Assembly: GCF_003841465.1 (NCBI RefSeq)
Contig: NZ_REFZ01000002.1
Coordinates: forward strand, 62,001-126,000
DNA: 64,000 bases
Direction of reading: 5' to 3'
Source of the DNA: Natrarchaeobius oligotrophus
Lineage (GTDB): Archaea > Halobacteriota > Halobacteria > Halobacteriales > Natrialbaceae
Part shown: positions 51,626 through 59,038 of the stretch, one piece after another
How the letters are laid out: every line of letters starts with the position of its first letter
Numbering within the stretch: position 1 is the stretch's first letter
Made by a program: the position numbers and the translations under genes
The notes under the pieces: model-generated
The model's database searches: none
Seen by the model: only the letters and a program-made list of their open reading frames with translations
What the model was told of the DNA's origin: nothing

Positions 51626-52543
51626 TTAGTAGTCCCCCATGTCGATCGGCACGGAGAGGTTACTTCTCGGCTGCAGATCGAGCAGCCGCCTCGTTCCGAG
51701 CTTCTCGAGGTACTCCGCGCGACCGTCGACGCCGTGGACCCACTCCGCGAGCCACTCCTGGGTCGACTCGTGCGTCTCGCTGATCTCGTCCCACTCGAGG
51801 TAGGCGTCGTTGTCCCGGTCGTAGTACCCCTGGGCGTACGACGGGTGCGAGCCGTACGGTTCCTCGACGACGCAGTCGACGACGGTGCCCGGAATGTGGG
51901 TCCTGTTGGGGTCGCTTCGGATCACCGATCGGTCGACGATCTCCTCGACGCACAACACGACCGTGTCGGCTGCGAACGCCGCCTCCACGATCTCGCCGGT
52001 GATCCCCCACAGGTGGGCGTTTCCGTCCTCGTCCGCTCGCTGGGCTCGGACGATCGCGACGTCGGGTTTCAACGGCGGGACGACCGCAATCTCGTCGATC
52101 CCGTCGTCGTAGGGGTTCTCGACGAACCGAATGGCGTCGTTGTGCTCAGGATAGTCCGAGCCGACGTAGCTCCGGAGCGGAACGAACGGAAGGTCCTTCG
52201 CCCCCGCCTCGAGGCGCGAGACGAGCCCGAAGTGGGAGTACTCCTCGAGGTCGACCTCGTTCGGCTCGCCGTCTTCGACCGCGCGGCGGAACGCCCGGAG
52301 ACTTCCGACGCCCGGATTCCCCGCGTACGAGAACGTCACCGCGCTCGCACAGCCCGCTGCGATCAGCTGATCGTAGATCAGATCGGGAGTCGCCCGAATC
52401 AGGTTTAGCCCCTCGTACCCCTGTCGAATGATCTCGTGGCCGGCCGCGAACGGAATCAGGTGAGTGAACCCGCCGAGGTAGATGCGCTGTCCGTCCTCGA
52501 CCGTCCGCGAGATCGCCTCGCTCATCTCGAGGACGTCCGTCAT
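51626..52543 (-). CDS. Family I CoA-transferase, alpha subunit (second pair)
   Basis: A 305-residue GctA-like subunit: GQRIYLGGFTHLIPFAAGHEIIRQ, GNPGVGSLRAFRRAVE and QRADEDGNAHLWG. The ATG at 52541-52543 is preceded by a GGAGGG ribosome site 9 nt upstream, one of the few clear Shine-Dalgarno sequences in the window, and a GATTTATCAC box lies about 110 nt upstream, so this transcript has a leader. A longer open frame upstream is a shadow of the Asp-box gene region. Confidence 0.9.
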   Translation of the reverse strand: MTDVLEMSEAISRTVEDGQRIYLGGFTHLIPFAAGHEIIRQGYEGLNLIRATPDLIYDQLIAAGCASAVTFSYAGNPGVGSLRAFRRAVEDGEPNEVDLEEYSHFGLVSRLEAGAKDLPFVPLRSYVGSDYPEHNDAIRFVENPYDDGIDEIAVVPPLKPDVAIVRAQRADEDGNAHLWGITGEIVEAAFAADTVVLCVEEIVDRSVIRSDPNRTHIPGTVVDCVVEEPYGSHPSYAQGYYDRDNDAYLEWDEISETHESTQEWLAEWVHGVDGRAEYLEKLGTRRLLDLQPRSNLSVPIDMGDY

Positions 52544-52552
52544 CGGTGCGGT

Positions 52553-52558
52553 CCCTCC
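52553..52558 (-). promoter_or_regulatory. Shine-Dalgarno site deciding CoA-transferase start
   Basis: GGAGGG on the minus strand, 9 nt before the ATG at 52543; unusual here because most genes look leaderless. Confidence 0.6.
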
Positions 52559-52727
52559 GCGAACGCCCGCCCGGTGGGACCGTTCGCTCGTCCGCTGGAC
52601 CGAATCACTCGTTCGCCGATTTTCATGGGGTTTGGTACCGATCCAACGGTGATAAATCCAGCCCCTCTTTCGTCGTCGGCCACGGAAGCAGTTCCGTCCG
52701 CGTCCGACGACGGTCGCGACGACCCCG

Positions 52728-53789
52728 TCACACCAGTTCGATTCGGCCGACGCTCGAGGGCACCGTTCCGACCGTCTCGTACTCCCCGTCGTGATCGCGA
52801 CGCAGTATCCGCCCGTCGACGTCCAGGCGCGGATCCGGGATGTCGAACAGCCCGCCCCCACAGAGGACGGTGCCGTCGTCGTCGACCACCCAGTCCTCGA
52901 TCACTTCGTTCGGCTCGCCCGGATAGGAGACGCGTTCGAACGTGCGCCCGAAGTTCGTCGACTCGAACAGCGCCGCCTCGTGGTCGTCGTTCTCCCAGGC
53001 CGGCGGCGCGCCGTTCGCGCCGCTGAAAAACACCGTTCCGTCGTGGGTAAACGCCCGCCGGATGTAGGAGTACTCGTTGCCCGGATCCAGGCGCTTCCAG
53101 GTCTTTCCGGCGTCGGTCGTCCGGTACAGCCCGCCCCAGCCCGTCGCGTGGCCGAGCCCGGTCTGGAGACCGACGTGCTCGAGCTCGAGGTCGAAGTAAC
53201 CGGTCGCCGCCAGCCAGCAGTCCGCGGTCAACGGCAGGACGTGGTGGACGTCGTCTTCGATGTTCTCCCTGCGGTCGATCCACGTCTCGCCGCCGTCTTC
53301 GCTGACGTGGACGCCGCCGACCTCGATGCTGACGATGAGCCGATTACGAGTGTTCGGAGCCGACTCGATGTTTCGGATCCGCGCTCGCTTTGGGTCCTCC
53401 GGCGACTCCCAGTGCGGTCGCGAGGGCAGATCCTGGAACCCGCGCAGTTCGTGCCAGGTCTCTCCGTCGTCGAACGAGCGGTAGAGTGCCGGCAAGTTCG
53501 TCCCCGCGTACAGCGCGCCGTCGGCGGTCGCCTGCAGCGAGAAGACGACGCTATCTCCCTCGAACCAGTATCGGCCGCCCTTCGGCACGTCGAGTTCGTC
53601 CCACGTCCGGCCGCCGTCGCGCGACCGGAACGCTCCGGCCGTCGAGCAGACGAAGACGCCCTCGGCGTGGGTCAGGTCCTCGACCTGTGTCACCCGCCCG
53701 CAGTCGAGGACCCGCTCAGCGTCCCCGTTTTCGAACGGGAGGCGTTCTGCGCGATACAATCCGTCGTCCGTGCCCATCAAAAGCGCCAT
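52728..53789 (-). CDS. Asp-box (BNR/sortilin-like) beta-propeller protein
   Basis: A 353-residue protein with repeated Asp-boxes S-x-D-x-G-x-T-W: SRDGGRTW (56-63), SFDDGETW (105-112), SEDGGETW (163-170), TTDAGKTW (224-231) and a degenerate STNFGRTF near 280. It should form a propeller. No signal peptide or lipobox is seen, so it is probably cytoplasmic, unlike sialidases or photosystem-assembly YCF48; no sialidase Arg triad is evident. Upstream of the CoA-transferase pair on the same strand, with its own leaderless promoter. Role unknown: scaffold, sensor or isomerase/lactonase-like enzyme. Confidence 0.85.
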   Translation of the reverse strand: MALLMGTDDGLYRAERLPFENGDAERVLDCGRVTQVEDLTHAEGVFVCSTAGAFRSRDGGRTWDELDVPKGGRYWFEGDSVVFSLQATADGALYAGTNLPALYRSFDDGETWHELRGFQDLPSRPHWESPEDPKRARIRNIESAPNTRNRLIVSIEVGGVHVSEDGGETWIDRRENIEDDVHHVLPLTADCWLAATGYFDLELEHVGLQTGLGHATGWGGLYRTTDAGKTWKRLDPGNEYSYIRRAFTHDGTVFFSGANGAPPAWENDDHEAALFESTNFGRTFERVSYPGEPNEVIEDWVVDDDGTVLCGGGLFDIPDPRLDVDGRILRRDHDGEYETVGTVPSSVGRIELV

Positions 53790-53812
53790 CGGCTTGTAGA
53801 AGGGACAGAATC

Positions 53813-53820
53813 CATATATA
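53813..53820 (-). promoter_or_regulatory. TATA box for Asp-box protein
   Basis: Minus-strand TATATATG, 24 nt upstream of the ATG at 53789. Confidence 0.7.
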
Positions 53821-54025
53821 GTTAGTCCTCTTTCCCTTCCCGCTCGCGGTGAGTGTCTCGCAATCGAGGTTCGGGCGACGATCGTGCGCGCGTTTCATCC
53901 ACCGTGCCCACCCGTTCGGAACGTCCGCGAATCGAACGCAATTCCGTTCGGCTCGAGGCGTTCGGTTCACTCGCCACCGACGAGCGCGTCAATCCGTCCG
54001 CCTTCGTTCGATGCCCGTAGAGGTG

Positions 54026-54034
54026 CATTTATTA
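54026..54034 (+). promoter_or_regulatory. TATA box for AOR gene
   Basis: CATTTATTA, 27 nt upstream of the ATG at 54061. Confidence 0.6.
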
Positions 54035-54060
54035 CAGTTGAGAAACTCGATACTGGTAGA

Positions 54061-55722
54061 ATGAAACACGCCATCGGCCCGCTGTTGCGAATCGACGTCG
54101 AGAACAGGACCGCCACGGAGGAATCGATAGACGACGTCCTTCGGGAGTTCATCGGTGGCCGGGGCGTCGGGACGAAACTCGCCCACGACAACATCCCCTT
54201 CGACGCCGAGCCGTTCGGACCCGAAAACCGCGTCTACCTCACGACCGGCCCGCTGCAGATGTCCCAGATGAGTTTCACGGGACGGATGAGCATGACCACG
54301 CTCTCGCCGCTGACCAACGGCATCTGCTCGTCGAACGCGGGCGGCTTCCTCTCGCGAAACTTCACCGGGACCGGCTACAGCGCGGTCGAGATCGTCGGTT
54401 CGAGCGACGAGCTGGTCGCCGTCCACGTCACGGACGACGGCGTGGAGTTCGAAGACGTCTCCTCGCTCAAAGGAGCGACGGTTCCCGAGGTGTCCGAGCA
54501 CATGGCCGACGAGCACGACCTCGAACCGGACAACCTGGTCTCGATCGGACCCGCCGGCGAGAACCTGGTTCGGTTCGCGAGCGCGATGACGTTCGACTCG
54601 CGGGCGTTCGGCCGCGGCGGCCACGGCGCGGTTCTCGGCTCGAAGAACGTCAAGTGTCTCTCGTTCCGCGGCGACAGCACGCCATCGGTCGAACTCGACG
54701 GCGACGTGGAGATGAGCGTCCACAGGGACGCCGCCACCTCGGACGATATGAAACGCCGTCAGGGGACGACGGCGGGCACGGTCTTCATCAACGAGAACTA
54801 CTCCGTGCCGACGCGGTACTTCTCGGAGATGGGCTTCGAGAACATCGACGGCATCAGCGGCGACCGCGTCGAGGAGAAAAAGTACAAGAAGGGAAGCTGT
54901 TCGGTCTGTGCGTTCGCCTGCAAGCTGCCGACCCGGGACGAGGAGACCGGCCTCGAGACGGAAGGTCCCGAGTTCGAGACGGTGTTCTCGTTCGGCGCGA
55001 ACTGCGGCGTCGACGACATCGTCGCGGTGATGAAGTCGAACGAACTCTGTGACACGCTCGGCATGGACACGATCTCGGCCGGAAACGCCGTCGCGGCCTA
55101 CCTCGCGAGCGAGGACGAGTTCGGGAACGCCGACCTCGTTCACGAGCTGACCGAGAAGATCGCCCACCGGGAGGGAATCGGCGACACGCTCGCCGAAGGC
55201 GTCGCCCGCGCCCACGACGACCTCGGCGTCGAGGACTGGTCCGTCAAGGGGTTGGACTTCGCCGCACACGACGGCCGAACGCTCTGGGGGCAGGGGCTGA
55301 GTTACGCCGTCTCGAACCGGGGCGCTGACCACCTCTACACGTCGACGCTGGTTCTCGAGTACGGCGACCTCGAGAACGAGACGCTCGAGGGGAAACCCGA
55401 ACTCGTCATCGAGCGCGAGAACCACCGCGCGTTCGAGGACTCCGCGATCATCTGTCGTTTCTCCGGTCGACACGTCGACGAGTCCGTCTACGAAGGGCTG
55501 CTCGACGCCGACTACGACGACCTGCTTTCGGTCGGCAACCGAATCGTCGAACTGGAGCGCCACTTCCACAACCAGCGCGGCGTCACCCGCGAGGACGACA
55601 CGCTGCCGTACGACCTCGACGGCTTCGAAGACGCACTCGACGAGTACTACGAACGGCGGGGCTGGAACGACGACGGCACCGTGCCGGAGTCCGAGTTCGC
55701 AGACGAAGCCCGCGTCTCGTAG
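54061..55722 (+). CDS. Tungsten/molybdenum aldehyde:ferredoxin oxidoreductase (AOR family)
   Basis: A 553-residue AOR-family enzyme, expected to bind a bis-pterin W (or Mo) and one [4Fe-4S]. Seen: IGGRGVGTKLAHDNIP near 32-47, TTGPLQMSQ, GRGGHGAVLGSKNVK near 181-195, the cluster motif Cys280-x2-Cys283-x3-Cys287 (CSVCAFACK) with a later Cys near 464, and DLVHEL/LGMDTISAGN. Shorter than hyperthermophile AOR (about 605). Oxidises an aldehyde to an acid with ferredoxin, or reduces an acid or aryl-CoA in relatives. Convergent with a MoaD-like gene 13 nt away. ATG set by the TATA box. Confidence 0.92.
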   Translation: MKHAIGPLLRIDVENRTATEESIDDVLREFIGGRGVGTKLAHDNIPFDAEPFGPENRVYLTTGPLQMSQMSFTGRMSMTTLSPLTNGICSSNAGGFLSRNFTGTGYSAVEIVGSSDELVAVHVTDDGVEFEDVSSLKGATVPEVSEHMADEHDLEPDNLVSIGPAGENLVRFASAMTFDSRAFGRGGHGAVLGSKNVKCLSFRGDSTPSVELDGDVEMSVHRDAATSDDMKRRQGTTAGTVFINENYSVPTRYFSEMGFENIDGISGDRVEEKKYKKGSCSVCAFACKLPTRDEETGLETEGPEFETVFSFGANCGVDDIVAVMKSNELCDTLGMDTISAGNAVAAYLASEDEFGNADLVHELTEKIAHREGIGDTLAEGVARAHDDLGVEDWSVKGLDFAAHDGRTLWGQGLSYAVSNRGADHLYTSTLVLEYGDLENETLEGKPELVIERENHRAFEDSAIICRFSGRHVDESVYEGLLDADYDDLLSVGNRIVELERHFHNQRGVTREDDTLPYDLDGFEDALDEYYERRGWNDDGTVPESEFADEARVS

Positions 55723-55735
55723 CCAGAATTAGCGC

Positions 55736-56041
55736 TCAGGATTTCGTTCGAACCGGCTCGTTCGCGCCGCCGCTGATCGGCGGGGAAATCCGGATCGTAT
55801 CGCCACCCTCGATCGGCGTCTCGAGACCCTCGAGCTGGCCGACGTGGGACTTGTTCTTCGTAATCGCGAGCCGGTCCGCGAGTTCGCCGTCCTCGTAGAG
55901 GTGCGACTCGAGGTCGGGGTGACGTTCGACGAGTTCCTCGAGGACGCCACCCACCGTCGGCTCCGACGGGACGGGACACGTGATACTGCGCGTCCCGACG
56001 ACGTCGTGAAACGGCCCGAACACCCTGACTTCCACGTTCAT
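55736..56041 (-). CDS. MoaD/ThiS-like ubiquitin-fold protein with tail beyond Gly-Gly
   Basis: A 101-residue beta-grasp protein (NVEVRVFGPFHDVVG..., ITKNKSHVGQLEGLETPIEGGDTIRISPPISGG). MoaD and SAMP proteins normally end at the diglycine; here Gly91-Gly92 is followed by nine residues (ANEPVRTKS), so thiocarboxylation or conjugation would require processing, or the protein works differently. AOR-linked MoaD homologues are common beside AOR genes and are thought to supply the pterin dithiolene sulfur. Start ATG at 56039-56041; the open frame extends six codons more. Confidence 0.85.
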   Translation of the reverse strand: MNVEVRVFGPFHDVVGTRSITCPVPSEPTVGGVLEELVERHPDLESHLYEDGELADRLAITKNKSHVGQLEGLETPIEGGDTIRISPPISGGANEPVRTKS

Positions 56042-56139
56042 AGCGGTAGTTTCCCGCATCGGGACAAAAACGTTGTCGGGTCGTCGTGATCGTCACGCGG
56101 TCGGACCGTCGCCGTCGGGTCGGATCGACGTCCGGTGTG

Positions 56140-57279
56140 CTAGCGAGCTAGCGAGTTTCCCCGCTCGTCGGCGTCGACGAGCGCGGACCGATCGACGTCC
56201 GCGATCGAGTCGTGGCCGGAGAGTCCGAGGACGCTGTCCAGTTCCGCGAGGACGTTGTGGGTCACCTCGTAGACGCCGCGCTCTCCCGCGAGCGTCAGCC
56301 CGTAGACGTACGGGCGGCCGATGAACGCGGCGTCCGCGCCGAGTGCGACCGCTTTGAAGACGTCCGCGCCGCCGCGGACGCCGCTGTCGAACAGCACCGG
56401 AACCGCGCCGTCGACGGCGTCGACGACGTCCGTCAGTGCGGTGAGCGCCGCGATCGAGCCGTCGATCTGTCGACCGCCGTGATTGGAGACGACGACCCCG
56501 TCCATCCCGTGTTCGACGGCCAGTCGCGCGTCGTCGGGGTGGACGACCCCCTTGAGATAGATCGGAAGATCGGTCGCCGCCGTCAGGAACGCGAGATCGT
56601 CCCACGTCATGGACTCGTCTCGAGGGAGTTGATCGCTCGTCGCGTCGGTTCCTTCGTCGTCCGAATCGGAGTTCACGTTGGCGAGCGTGCTCTCGTACAG
56701 TCGATCGTTGGTGCTGGCGGCGGTTTCGGGCGCCCATCGGGGCACCTGGAAGTCGACAGTCAGCAGGATGCCGGCGTATCCCGCACGCTCGGCTCGCCGG
56801 ACGAGTTCGGTCGTCTCCTCCCGATCCGGCGTACAGTACAGCTGAAAGAGAAGCGTCGCGTCGTCGCGTTCGTCCGCGATGGCCTCGATGGTGTGAGCCG
56901 AAGCGGTGCTCACTGCGAACGGCACGTCGGCGTCGGCTGCGCCCCGGACGGTGGCCAGCTCGCCATCCTCGTGGTACTTCGTCTGTCCGCCGACGGGGGC
57001 GAGCATCAGCGGATACGGGAACGTCTCGCCGAACAGTTCGACGCTCAGCGTTCGATCCGAGACGTCTCGGAGGACTCGCGGAACGATTCGGAAGCGGTCG
57101 AACGCAGCTCGATTCGCGGACGCCGTCTCTCCCGCGCCGGCGCTCGCGGTCACGTACGCCTCCGCGTCCGGGGACAGTCGCTCGAGCGCCGCCCGTTCCA
57201 GTTCGTCGAAGGCGAGCGGCACGGCCCGTCGTTCGGTTTCGATCTCCCGTTTTCGACGATATAGAGGTGAATCCGTCAT
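56140..57279 (-). CDS. FMN-dependent alpha-hydroxy-acid oxidase/dehydrogenase
   Basis: A 379-residue FMN TIM-barrel enzyme. Seen: AYVTASAGAGET (flavin-proximal Tyr region), LMLAPVGGQTKYHEDGE, LLFQLYCTPDRE, Lys243 in YLKGVV, catalytic His267 and Arg270 in SNHGGRQIDG, and the FMN phosphate loop FDSGVRGGADVFKA/ALGADAAFIGRPY. Family members oxidise lactate, glycolate, mandelate or long-chain 2-hydroxy acids to 2-oxo acids; a short acidic insert (about 203-225) is present in the loop-4 region. No membrane-binding segment. Follows the Rieske gene on the same strand by 74 nt, likely same transcript. Confidence 0.93.
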   Translation of the reverse strand: MTDSPLYRRKREIETERRAVPLAFDELERAALERLSPDAEAYVTASAGAGETASANRAAFDRFRIVPRVLRDVSDRTLSVELFGETFPYPLMLAPVGGQTKYHEDGELATVRGAADADVPFAVSTASAHTIEAIADERDDATLLFQLYCTPDREETTELVRRAERAGYAGILLTVDFQVPRWAPETAASTNDRLYESTLANVNSDSDDEGTDATSDQLPRDESMTWDDLAFLTAATDLPIYLKGVVHPDDARLAVEHGMDGVVVSNHGGRQIDGSIAALTALTDVVDAVDGAVPVLFDSGVRGGADVFKAVALGADAAFIGRPYVYGLTLAGERGVYEVTHNVLAELDSVLGLSGHDSIADVDRSALVDADERGNSLAR

Positions 57280-57353
57280 GAATTTCGGTTCGGCGGAACG
57301 CGCTCACCGACAGTACGTCTCGAACGCGGTGACGGTCGCGTTCGAACGATGCG

Positions 57354-57716
57354 TTAGCTCGTCACGTACACTTCGCCGTCCTCGACGACGACTTCGAACT
57401 TCTCGAGGCAGATGCTGTCGTCGCCCAGGTGGATTCCCGTCTCGATCTCGAACTCCCACCCGTGCCACGGACAGGCGACGACCAGGTTGTCGGAGATGCG
57501 CTCTTCCTTTCGCTTTCCGGGCTCCGGAATCTCGGCGACGATTTCGCCGCCGATGCGGCCGGAGCAGGCGGGACCGCCCTGGTGGGGACACTCGTTCTCG
57601 AGCGCGTAGAATTCGTCGTCGACGCAGAAGACGCCCACGGACGTTCCGTCGACGCTGGTGAGCGTGCGGTCGCCGTGTTCGAACTCGTCGACCGAGCCGA
57701 CGTGGGTTCGGCTCAT
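57354..57716 (-). CDS. Rieske [2Fe-2S] ferredoxin, long inter-motif loop (copy 3)
   Basis: A 120-residue Rieske protein: CPHQGG and CPWHGW motifs separated as in copy 1 (C-x-H-x36-C-x2-H), with the same extra loop Cys (GPACSGR) and EPGKRKEE segment, and a C-terminal VVVEDGEVYV. The ATG at 57714-57716 overlaps the amidohydrolase stop by 4 nt; the long open frame upstream is a shadow. Close paralogue of copy 1, indicating duplication of the whole two-gene module. Confidence 0.92.
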   Translation of the reverse strand: MSRTHVGSVDEFEHGDRTLTSVDGTSVGVFCVDDEFYALENECPHQGGPACSGRIGGEIVAEIPEPGKRKEERISDNLVVACPWHGWEFEIETGIHLGDDSICLEKFEVVVEDGEVYVTS

Positions 57717-58804
57717 ATGCCGAACACCTCCTCGGCCGTCCCCGAGAGAATCCGCTGTTTCTCGCTTTCGTCGAGGAACGGTCGCTCGGTGATGACCGAC
57801 GGTCTGTCGTAGTCCCAGTGTGGGTAGTCGGAGGCGTACATGAGCCGGTCGGGACCGCCGATCATCTCGATGATCTGCTCGAGGTACTCCTCTTTCTCGG
57901 GCAGTTCCATCGGCTGAATGCCGTAGTAGAACTCCTTCATGTACTCGCTCGGGCGCTTTTCGAGCAGCGGTGCTTCGGACTGGCGTTTCAGGTACTCGGC
58001 GTCGAGGCGGTGCATCACGGTCGGGACGTAGAACAGCCCCGACTCCTGGAAGGCGATCTTGAGGTCGGGGAACTTCTCGGGAACGCCCTGGATCACGACG
58101 CTGACGATCTGGGAGGCGTTGTTGTAGAGGAAGCCGAGCGTGTGGGTTTCGATGAACTTCTCGTAGCCTTTCTGGTGGAACTCGTCGAGACCGCCGCCGC
58201 CGGTGTGAAAGTTGATCGCGATGTCCTTTTTCTCCGCGATCTCGTAGATCGGATCGTACTTGCGGTTCCCCATCGGGGGCTCCGCGCCGCCCGTGATCAT
58301 ACACGCACCACAGATTCCTCGTTCGTCGCCGTACTCGTCGAGGAGTTCGACCGCGTACTCCGGATCCTGCCACGGAACGGGGATCATCGTGTAAACGCCC
58401 TCGTCGGGGTCGACGACCTGGTCGAGCATGTACTCGGTGTACGTCTTCGCGAGCACGTTCGCCCGCTCGTCGTCGGCTTTGAGCCGGGCGAACGTGAGCA
58501 TCTTCTGCGAGAGGAGAACGCAGTTGTCCAGGCCCAGATGCGCCATGATCCGCGGCACGTCGTCGGCAGTCATCTCCTCGCCGGGATACGACACCTCGTC
58601 TCGTTGAATCCGCCCGTACAGGTTGCGCGAGCCGGTGCTCGAGGGGAAGATGTTGACCGGCACGCTGCCGACGTCCTCCCTGCTGTCTTTTCCGTCGCCG
58701 CCGAATCGTCCCTTCCAGGGGTTGTCGTCCTCGAGATACTCCGACAACCTACTTAGATCCTCCAAGTAGTGCGCGTCCGCGTCGGTAACGGTAAACGATG
58801 CCAT
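57713..58804 (-). CDS. ACMSD-like amidohydrolase-fold protein (copy 3)
   Basis: A 363-residue paralogue of copy 1. Shared landmarks: TDADAHYLED (D-x-H), SQKMLTFARLKADDERA, GGAEPPMGNR, INFHTGGGGLDEFH, QGVPEKFPDLKIAFQESG, YASDYPHWDYD and the ILSGTAEEVFGI end. Metal-binding pattern D-x-H, His, Asp is kept. It has an insertion of about ten residues (GGDGKDSRED) near 35. Leaderless start at 58804, 22 nt below AATTTATACG. First gene of an operon with the Rieske protein and then the hydroxy-acid oxidase; a divergent ALDH paralogous to the one at 7.3 kb starts 234 nt away. Confidence 0.9.
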   Translation of the reverse strand: MASFTVTDADAHYLEDLSRLSEYLEDDNPWKGRFGGDGKDSREDVGSVPVNIFPSSTGSRNLYGRIQRDEVSYPGEEMTADDVPRIMAHLGLDNCVLLSQKMLTFARLKADDERANVLAKTYTEYMLDQVVDPDEGVYTMIPVPWQDPEYAVELLDEYGDERGICGACMITGGAEPPMGNRKYDPIYEIAEKKDIAINFHTGGGGLDEFHQKGYEKFIETHTLGFLYNNASQIVSVVIQGVPEKFPDLKIAFQESGLFYVPTVMHRLDAEYLKRQSEAPLLEKRPSEYMKEFYYGIQPMELPEKEEYLEQIIEMIGGPDRLMYASDYPHWDYDRPSVITERPFLDESEKQRILSGTAEEVFGI

Positions 58805-58825
58805 GATAGTGACTAACTCCGTTAT

Positions 58826-58835
58826 CGTATAAATT
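58826..58835 (-). promoter_or_regulatory. TATA box for third amidohydrolase-Rieske operon
   Basis: Minus-strand AATTTATACG, 22 nt upstream of the ATG at 58804. Confidence 0.65.
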
Positions 58836-59006
58836 ATTCGGAAACCGGCATGGGATGCGTCCGATACCGGGACCGACGGCAGGTAACTCGGGCAGGGAGA
58901 CGGTACGCGGCTACTTTCGGCGGGCGGTCTCGTCTCGCTGCCTTGCGGCGGTTCGATCGGTTCTCTGTCGTCGGGTCGGGCCGCGGATTCGCCACCTGGT
59001 GTCAAC

Positions 59007-59014
59007 GTTTATCT
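59007..59014 (+). promoter_or_regulatory. TATA box for aldehyde dehydrogenase
   Basis: GTTTATCT, 25 nt upstream of the ATG at 59039. Confidence 0.6.
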
Positions 59015-59038
59015 ATCTGTAACCGGTTATTCGGGACC

